Assembly: GCA_033239125.1 (NCBI GenBank) | Contig: BSWB01000001.1 | Coordinates: forward strand, 40,583,501-40,647,500 | Source of the DNA: Fagopyrum homotropicum | Lineage: Eukaryota; Streptophyta; Magnoliopsida; Caryophyllales; Polygonaceae | Reading direction: 5' to 3' | Length of the DNA stretch: 64,000 bases | Shown: piece after piece, positions 58,146 to 64,000 of the stretch | How positions within the stretch are numbered: the first letter of the stretch is position 1 | Layout: each line of letters begins with the position of its first letter | The notes under the pieces: generated by a model | What the model saw: the letters and a program-made list of their open reading frames with translations, nothing else | What the model was told of the DNA's origin: nothing | Database searches by the model: none | Translations under genes and position numbers: made by a program

Positions 58146-59911
58146 TGATAGCATGAATTATAGTCTATATTTTGAGGTTTGTTTGGACGTTTTATCTTCA
58201 ATAATCTGCATGTTAGCATGTATAATATGTGATTATATTACCATTTCATCTACCTTTGCGAGAATCGAGGTCTACACCTAGTTTTGCTGCAATTGCAGGT
58301 AAAATGGTACGTTTTGCATCAAAAGGAGCAAAAGGAATCATAAGTCATTTGGAGCTACATTGAGGAGCATAAGGAACCATCCAGGAAGCATAGCCATGGA
58401 TTAAAGATTCACTTTGGACCAGTTTTGAGAGATTTCACATTCAGTTATGACTCACCTCGGTTGACCAGAGATTCATCTCGACCGAGGTGATCCAGAGACG
58501 CCGACTCGACCGAGGCGAACACCTAGGACGCGGCGAGAATATTTTATTCTTGGCTGAGATCTTTTAAATTTGGAAGGTGATCTTATATTTTTGGGCTTGG
58601 CTCCTGGAAGGAAGAAGATCTTATATTTTACCTATTTTTATGGGAAAAGATCTTTCTAAGATATTTTATCTTTGGAGGGTTATTTTCCTATAAAAAGGGT
58701 TGGATTTCCACAAATTGAGGAGGCCGCTTACACCGAAAAATCCGCTATCACCCCCTCTTATCTAGCATACATCGCCGCAGCCATACTCCAGTTGGGAGTT
58801 TTAAAGAACCTTTTTGAAGGTTGAAGGAAGATTTAAGATCGTAGCTTTTATAGCTTTTTGGAGGGTTTTGTAAGATTGTCTTCAATTCCCCTTCCTTGTT
58901 GTCTTGTCTTGTTGGATTGTTATCCAAGGAACGCTTTGTTGTGATATTTGATTCAGTTATTGAAGTCTTTTTCGTTAAATTCTTCTTGTTCAAATATTCA
59001 CCTTCTTCCCATATATTTAATACTTTCATAATGATGATGAGTGGCTAATTTCCTTGTGTGATTTTAGGGTGATTGGTTGAAGGTTGTGGGAAAAACAATG
59101 ATAGAATAATCTTAGATTCCAGTAGGACCCTGAAAGTTCGAGTCTTTAACCTTAACCCTAAGCATCTCGCTCAGTCGATGAACATCTCGGCCGGGGTGGA
59201 ATCTGGCTGACCGAGGTGACTTATCTGATCCTAAACTGAGAGTTAAGTGTTAGAGTTTGCCAAATCCTATTCTTATTATACCTTTCCTGGTTCAAAGCAA
59301 GCTTAGGATGAGACTTACCCGGTAATTCCTTAGTTTGTGTACCAACGATCATAAGTGTAGGTAATAAAGGTTTATCCTTTATTGGGGTTTGAGTGTGCTT
59401 GCATCCCATCTTTGTGAGTTAGCCTGAGACTTACCCGGTAAAGGTTGATTCTATTCCCTTAGATGGTGTGTTAGTTCGAGGTAATAGTTCTTTATCTTAA
59501 TTCCTTGAGACTTACCCGGTAATAGGAGTTACGGTTTTGGATTAGTGAGTAGTGAGACTTACCCGGTGATCTACTCCACTTTAGTAACACCTTCCCCTTG
59601 CAAAAATCTCAGCTTTGTCCGCTTATCTTTAGATCTTGAGTTGGAACCACAACTAGATGCTTTAATCCCTAGAATTGCATGCTTGCTTATTTGACTTCTT
59701 ATTCATCTTTGATTGTGTTAATTGCTCTTTGTGGTTAGTCTTCACGAAGCTTACCGTTATTGACTTTGTTTCACCGAGTCCCTGTGATCGACCCCTGGAA
59801 TTTCTTGCTTTTTACTACGATTGACCCGTACACTGCGGGTTCGCATCCTTGTTTTAAGCTTAAGTCTAGGGTTATAAATTTAAAGCTTGCACACACCGTT
59901 TGGAGCGAACA
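58146..59911 (+). mobile_element. Solo-LTR-like insertion C (1.77 kb)
   Basis: TGATAGCATG start and GGAGCGAACA end, flanked by a perfect AGTTA duplication (58141-58145 and 59912-59916). A TATA box CTATAAAAAG is near 58690. Four or more ACTTACCCGGTAA-like repeats lie at 59310-59570, and GACCCGTACACTGCGGGTTC is near 59823. Palindrome clusters are at 58452-58530 and 59183-59219. Same family as A and B; no internal domains. Confidence 0.88.
58452..59219. repeat. CACCTCGG/CCGAGGTG palindrome clusters in LTR C
   Basis: TCACCTCGGT (58452-58461) pairs with ACCGAGGTGA (58481-58490) over 10 bases. CATCTCGGCCGGGGTG is at 59183-59198 and ACCGAGGTGA again at 59210-59219. Confidence 0.85.
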
Positions 59912-60176
59912 AGTTAGAGAGCCTATACATGGAGAAGTATCTCACCAACAAATTGCTTCTAAAGCAACGTTTGCTAATCCTACGAATGCAAGGATTTGCG
60001 CAACTTCGTGAACACTCAGATCACTTGAACACAACTCTTTTAGATTTGCGTAATATTGATGTTATTAAGATTGAGGACATGGATGTTTTGTTGATTTTGA
60101 TGGTATCTCTTCCTTTATCATATGAAAAAAAATTTTTGTCATTTGTTGTTGGAAATATACTATTTGATGTGGGTTA

Positions 60177-62635
60177 AGCCGCAGTTCCCGATCTAGATTG
60201 AAAGTCCACGACAGAAGCAAAATCTCGGATGGATAATAGAAATCTCGGGTGAGATTTCGTGAAGAACAAACCGAGCTGTTTAGAAACTCAAAAAACGGAT
60301 TACTAGATTAAATGGAAAGATAAGAAGATGAATATGGGATGATATATGATAGATATAGGAAGATATGAACCAAGATATTCCCGCAAAGAACCTCGACCAA
60401 TGATGTGTCAAAACCCCTTAACGAAGAGCTTACCTTAACCCTCACTTCTTTAACTTTACACAAGTCTTCTAAGAAAGACAAGTACAAGGAGGGACTAGTA
60501 ATGACCAGGAGCACCGACCTTCAAAAAGATTAACACACAAGTACAATGTAGCAAGGACTTCACAACGATTCAATCAATGTCTCTCTCTTTGATTGAATAG
60601 GAATGAATAAAATACAAACTTCATAAATACAGCTGCAAGTTTACACAATTTGTGGAATAATATCAAGTTTGATCTATCTAACAATCTCCCCCTCTAAGAC
60701 TATTTATAAGGGAGATCTCCTATGTAAATTAAGAAATATATCTTTAAAAGATAATCTAGCAAAGATATCTTTTCAAGATAATCTAAAAATAATCTTAAAA
60801 GATAGGATCCAAAAATAACATTTTCCTTAAGATAGTTTGAGAGATTCAAGAAAATTAAATATAAAAGATAGTTGCCAAAATTAAAAGATCTTTAAACGGA
60901 TCTTCTAGAATGTGTTAGGCGATGGATGAAATCTTGGCCGAGTTTCGTGAGTGTTGGCCGAGAATTTGCATCTTCAATGCAATCCTCCATTCTCTCGGAT
61001 CCTCGCATGGATGCAACTTGCTAGTAGCCCTTCATTGAGTCTCTCATGCTCTTGGCTCAGTTATGGGTCTATGTAATGTAGGCACTATCAAGGATGGTCC
61101 CACATCATACTCCCCTTCTTGAAAATGATTCGACCTCAAATCATAGTCTTGATCATCACTATGCACATAATGACTCAAGTATGGCAGCTTTTGGACCGGA
61201 TCAACTCCATGGGATGAAGATATCAACTTCTTATCGATCCCTTGTCGCATCCTAGTTGCAACCTCTTGATAAGCTCCTTCTTTTTTCCTGCAATAATCTT
61301 TACTTGCTCCTTAATAGGCAACAATATAAGATCAAAGAATGTTATGGAAAACAACTTAATCACAAAATCATTATAGTTTGGAGTTGTATATGGATCACAA
61401 CTCCTAGAGTAAGCACATCTAATAGAAGATAACAATATAAAGTCAAATGTATAGTTACTCCCCTTCTTAGCTTTAGTTAACTCCTCAAATATGTCCATGT
61501 TAAGGTCTTTCCATGGACCTTCCTTCCTCATGGATAATTCTCGATAACCACTTCTAGAAGCGATGTTACTAGATGGAGGCTCCTTATATAACCCTTCCAT
61601 AAGGTCAGAAAGAAACCTTGAAGGGCTTGTGTGAGGTCTTGCATATTGTAATCGAAACAATCAACGACAGTAGGTTATCTAGCTCGGCCAAGGTTTCTGG
61701 AAATGGGCTGAGATTTCTTCTCTGGAATGAAATCTTGCTTTCCTATGTCGTTGTTATGTTCTCATTATTGTAGAACTTCCTTCACCACACTCCTTTGGCA
61801 TTCCTAACATATCGGCTTTGTGTATATCCTCCTTCTTGACACTCTCATCTTTCAATCCTACAATCAAGCTCACTCACTTCATCATGGGCAACGGTGCAAG
61901 ATTAAGATTTAAAAGAAGTAATGTGTTGTCAAAGTCATGGAAATGCAAAGCATATAACACTCTATGTCATCTTAAACTTTCATTAATAGTCTTATGCATA
62001 ACATACTTTCTATGGTAATCTAACAATGCCACAACTTGAGAATGCACTACATAAAACGTAGGTTTTGCGTATTGAATTAAAGGCACGTCAGAAGATAGAT
62101 TACTAGGGCTTTGTACTAAAGAACAATCCAAAGATGAATGCAACAACTTAGGGTCATGCACATCGTATTCAAGAGAATGTTCTTCCTTGCTTATATTTAT
62201 GTCATGTTTATCATCATCAATTTTATTAATCAAATTAGATTCCAATAACTCCAAATGATTACTCATGGGGACAAGATTTTCAAAATCACTAACCTTTATA
62301 GTTTGGAAAGCCTCCATTGATGATTTCTCCTATTGGTAATACTGAAGTTGGGATTGTAATGTGCTAAACTGTTTACGCATTTCTGCCCACTCATTTCGGA
62401 TCTTCTCTAAGGAATCATCATCCTTGGTTGAAGGTTAAAGGTTGAAGGTTGCCGGGGCCGGATGACTAGTGAAGCCCCCCCCCCACCCCCGACAGAAAAT
62501 CCTTGACTTTTGAAAATCTTGGGTGAAACCTCAGTTGATTGGGGCCGAGATTTTGGGTTGTTGACTGAGATTGTTGTTGCTCCCATGAACTTGTATTTCC
62601 AACGTTGGATCTAGTTATTGGTCTTCGTCCGTTGA
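60177..62635 (-). mobile_element. Degenerate Ty3/gypsy remnant
   Basis: On the minus strand, a gag-like frame (RNEWAEMRKQFSTLQSQLQ near 62340-62400, then 61967-62317) is followed by 61223-61660 and by 61044-61250 with DLRSNHFQEGEYDVGPSL and a PIT-PRA end. This recalls the FQEGE...PxTRARA block of plant gypsy elements. The low-coordinate part, 60177 to about 61000, looks like an LTR with a TATA-like CCTTATAAATAG near 60704. Pol domains are not seen. Edges are estimates. Confidence 0.5.
60239..60946. repeat. GAAATCTC palindromes in the gypsy remnant LTR
   Basis: GAAATCTCGGGTGAGATTTC (60239-60258) has perfect 8-base arms. GAAATCTTGGCCGAGTTTC is at 60928-60946 with another GGCCGAGA after it. Confidence 0.8.
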
Positions 62636-64000
62636 TGTAACACCCCGATTTTGCGGGACTCGGGATGCTACATTGGGCTAGGATCTCACAATGGATCCTG
62701 ATCCTAGCCCGACAACAAGTTCAGTGGATCTTATAACAAGGCACAAGTAGAGTAAAACCAAATGCATAAAAGTTGTATAAGATACATCAAAAGAGTTTAC
62801 AAACTCAAAGCCGAGTACAAAACAACAACAACAACATATGATACAAAAGATCCTTACCCACGCATCCTAATGTACAGAAGTCCTCGGATGGTCACACCAT
62901 CTGGCTCACTCTGCAGTCTTCCTAACCTGCAGATCATCTACAACACGGTATACACCGTTAGCTACAGTAATAGATAAGCATGAAGGTAATAGCACAAAGA
63001 CACATCAACATCTCATACATGCAATGTCACACACATTCATTTATTATCTTTTATTACGTTATTCCATTACTAATTCAACTTCTTTTGTAACACGAAGAGC
63101 CTAAAGAATCCCGTCTCTTCCCACTTTAACCCAGGTGTTGCATGGGGATCTACCTCCCCCCCCCCTGAGCTACTAGCTTCCGAGCACCTCCTTCCTCTCT
63201 TGGCGAGCTTCAGGCAAGTGGTTACCGCCCGTTATATTACACTTGGGCCATTTAAATGTAATATATGGTCGTCCTAGTCCGATTTAGGTTATAAATGCAC
63301 AATCATATGAATACACACAACCATCACAATCATACAAATCCATAACTAAACGTTAAGTAAGTCCTATGGACTTACCTGATACAATTGTATCCTCTATCAC
63401 GTCACAGCTTCCCCTTGGGGAAGAAACCAACGCGTGCAAGAGCAAGGCACACAATATCACAACCTGAAAGGGTTAGGAGACTCGTCTCCATAACCAGAAC
63501 CAATCTACAACCTCAAGATCATAACAAGATCACATATGCCTATAGCATAACCTCAATATCAACACAAGTGCCCAAGGCACATCTCTATCATACAACTCAT
63601 CCTAACCACCCTAACCTAGCTATCAACTAAGCCAAGGCCAAAGGGAAGGAAGGAAGGAAGACATACCAACAAGGTATGCACCAATAGAAGCAAGAGCACA
63701 CGGCTGATCCAGTGAGGCGCAGGGGCGGCTCACACACTAGGCCTAGGGGCGACTGGAGTCAGGCACAGGGGCGGCCAACTGTGCAAAGAGTTGGTCCCGA
63801 CTTCTCTTCGATCCCTTTCTCGATTCTCTTCACGTATTCAACATACCACAACAACACATACACATATATACACATATATGATTATCAAAAGGCTTGGAAA
63901 GTATCCACACAAGCCCAGCTTGTGATCCTAAGCTAGAAGGAACAAGAAAGAAGCAAGAATGAAGGAAGAAAGGAAGATGAAGAAGAAAAGCTTACCACAC
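62636..64000 (-). mobile_element. Partial gypsy LTR, cut by window edge
   Basis: TGTAACACCCCGATTTTGCG, then GATCTCACAATGGATCC and ACAACAAGTTCA resemble the LTR starts at 42323 and 4835. It includes CATCTACAACACGGTATA and the dyad AAGTAAGTCCTATGGACTTA at 63357-63376. No primer site precedes it, so this is the outer edge of a 3' LTR or a solo LTR. A short (GGAA)n run is near 63645-63660 and C-runs are near 62476 and 63160. Confidence 0.8.

Larger units (their letters stand above)
57882..60174 (+). pseudogene. copia gag, interrupted by solo LTR C
   Basis: It starts MSSFNTKNDKF, then FSLW and a TAG, a second stop after MQPLLK, and AEMVTQKDKAQSAIMLCL, VSDQDTVVKLWLEL. After removal of C and one AGTTA copy the frame runs on as ESLYMEKYLTNKLLLKQRLL, then LREHSDHLNTTLLDLRNI and LPLSYEKKF, the standard copia gag (UBN2-like) pattern. 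Gag forms the virus-like particle. Two stops and the insertion inactivate it. Confidence 0.85.
57528..60176 (+). mobile_element. Ty1/copia 5' part split by solo LTR C
   Basis: 5' LTR, primer site and gag on the plus strand, with a 1.77-kb insertion in gag. Similarity to copia gag ends near 60174 at a stop, and no pol follows inside the window, so the element is truncated by, or interrupted by, the gypsy remnant at 60177. Confidence 0.82.

Noticed and set aside
62450..62475. GGTTGCCGGGG as an Athila/Tat-type primer site
   Set aside because: Only part of the usual TGGCGCCGTTGCCGGGG is present and no LTR end adjoins it.

Overview
The window looks like plant (eudicot) nuclear DNA from a repeat-dense, probably pericentromeric region. 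Evidence: LTR retrotransposons with initiator tRNA-Met primer sites, a plant L1-type LINE, hAT and Mutator-type DNA transposons, GT/AG introns, and a TATA-box promoter in a gene carrying a plant mobile domain. I recognise no ordinary host gene, rRNA or tRNA. Almost every coding signal belongs to a transposable element, mostly broken. The species cannot be named from the sequence.

Layout. (1) 1-21883: a tandem array of one ~6.99 kb unit, made of 3.06 kb LTRs alternating with 3.93 kb non-coding internal regions, minus orientation. It reads LTR(partial)-INT-LTR-INT-LTR-INT-LTR and runs off the left edge. It resembles a LARD-type non-autonomous Ty3/gypsy element. (2) 22905-28095: a 5'-truncated LINE (ORF1, endonuclease, RT, zf-RVT, RNase H) with a 16-bp target duplication and poly-A tail. 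(3) 28310-28959: a 650-bp hAT-like MITE with a perfect 8-bp duplication. (4) 29076 to ~33128: a decayed minus-strand Ty1/copia element whose gag is mostly missing and which holds a 25-bp minisatellite. (5) 34617-35395: the 3' end of a hAT transposon. (6) 35696-37437, 42820-44581 and 58146-59911: three related ~1.75 kb solo-LTR-like insertions (A, B, C). (7) 39312-41258: a hAT-like insertion inside an old LINE fragment. (8) 42323-57029: one minus-strand Ty3/gypsy chromovirus with an intact CAAAA duplication; solo LTR B interrupts its left LTR and a 5.3 kb Mutator-like element (MULE) interrupts its right LTR. (9) 57528-60176: a plus-strand copia 5' LTR and gag split by solo LTR C. (10) 60177-62635: a degenerate minus-strand gypsy remnant. 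(11) 62636-64000: the beginning of a third related gypsy LTR.

The most interesting locus is the MULE at ~50838-56144. A plant-mobile-domain (PMD) gene on + and a MULE transposase gene on - converge tail to tail. Each has its own TATA box near one end, and both ends carry strong GC-rich hairpins instead of obvious long terminal inverted repeats. The five-exon transposase model splices in consistent phase to 611 codons if one base is restored in an A7 run, so it is nearly intact. The PMD gene has several nonsense changes and frameshifts. The two frames would overlap by 8 bp at their stop codons. This resembles the two-gene convergent plan of maize MuDR, with a PMD protein as the second gene.

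A second pattern is that solo LTRs A, B, C and the 60-61 kb gypsy LTR carry clusters of CG-centred palindromes at similar places. Their flanking arms differ between copies but stay self-complementary.
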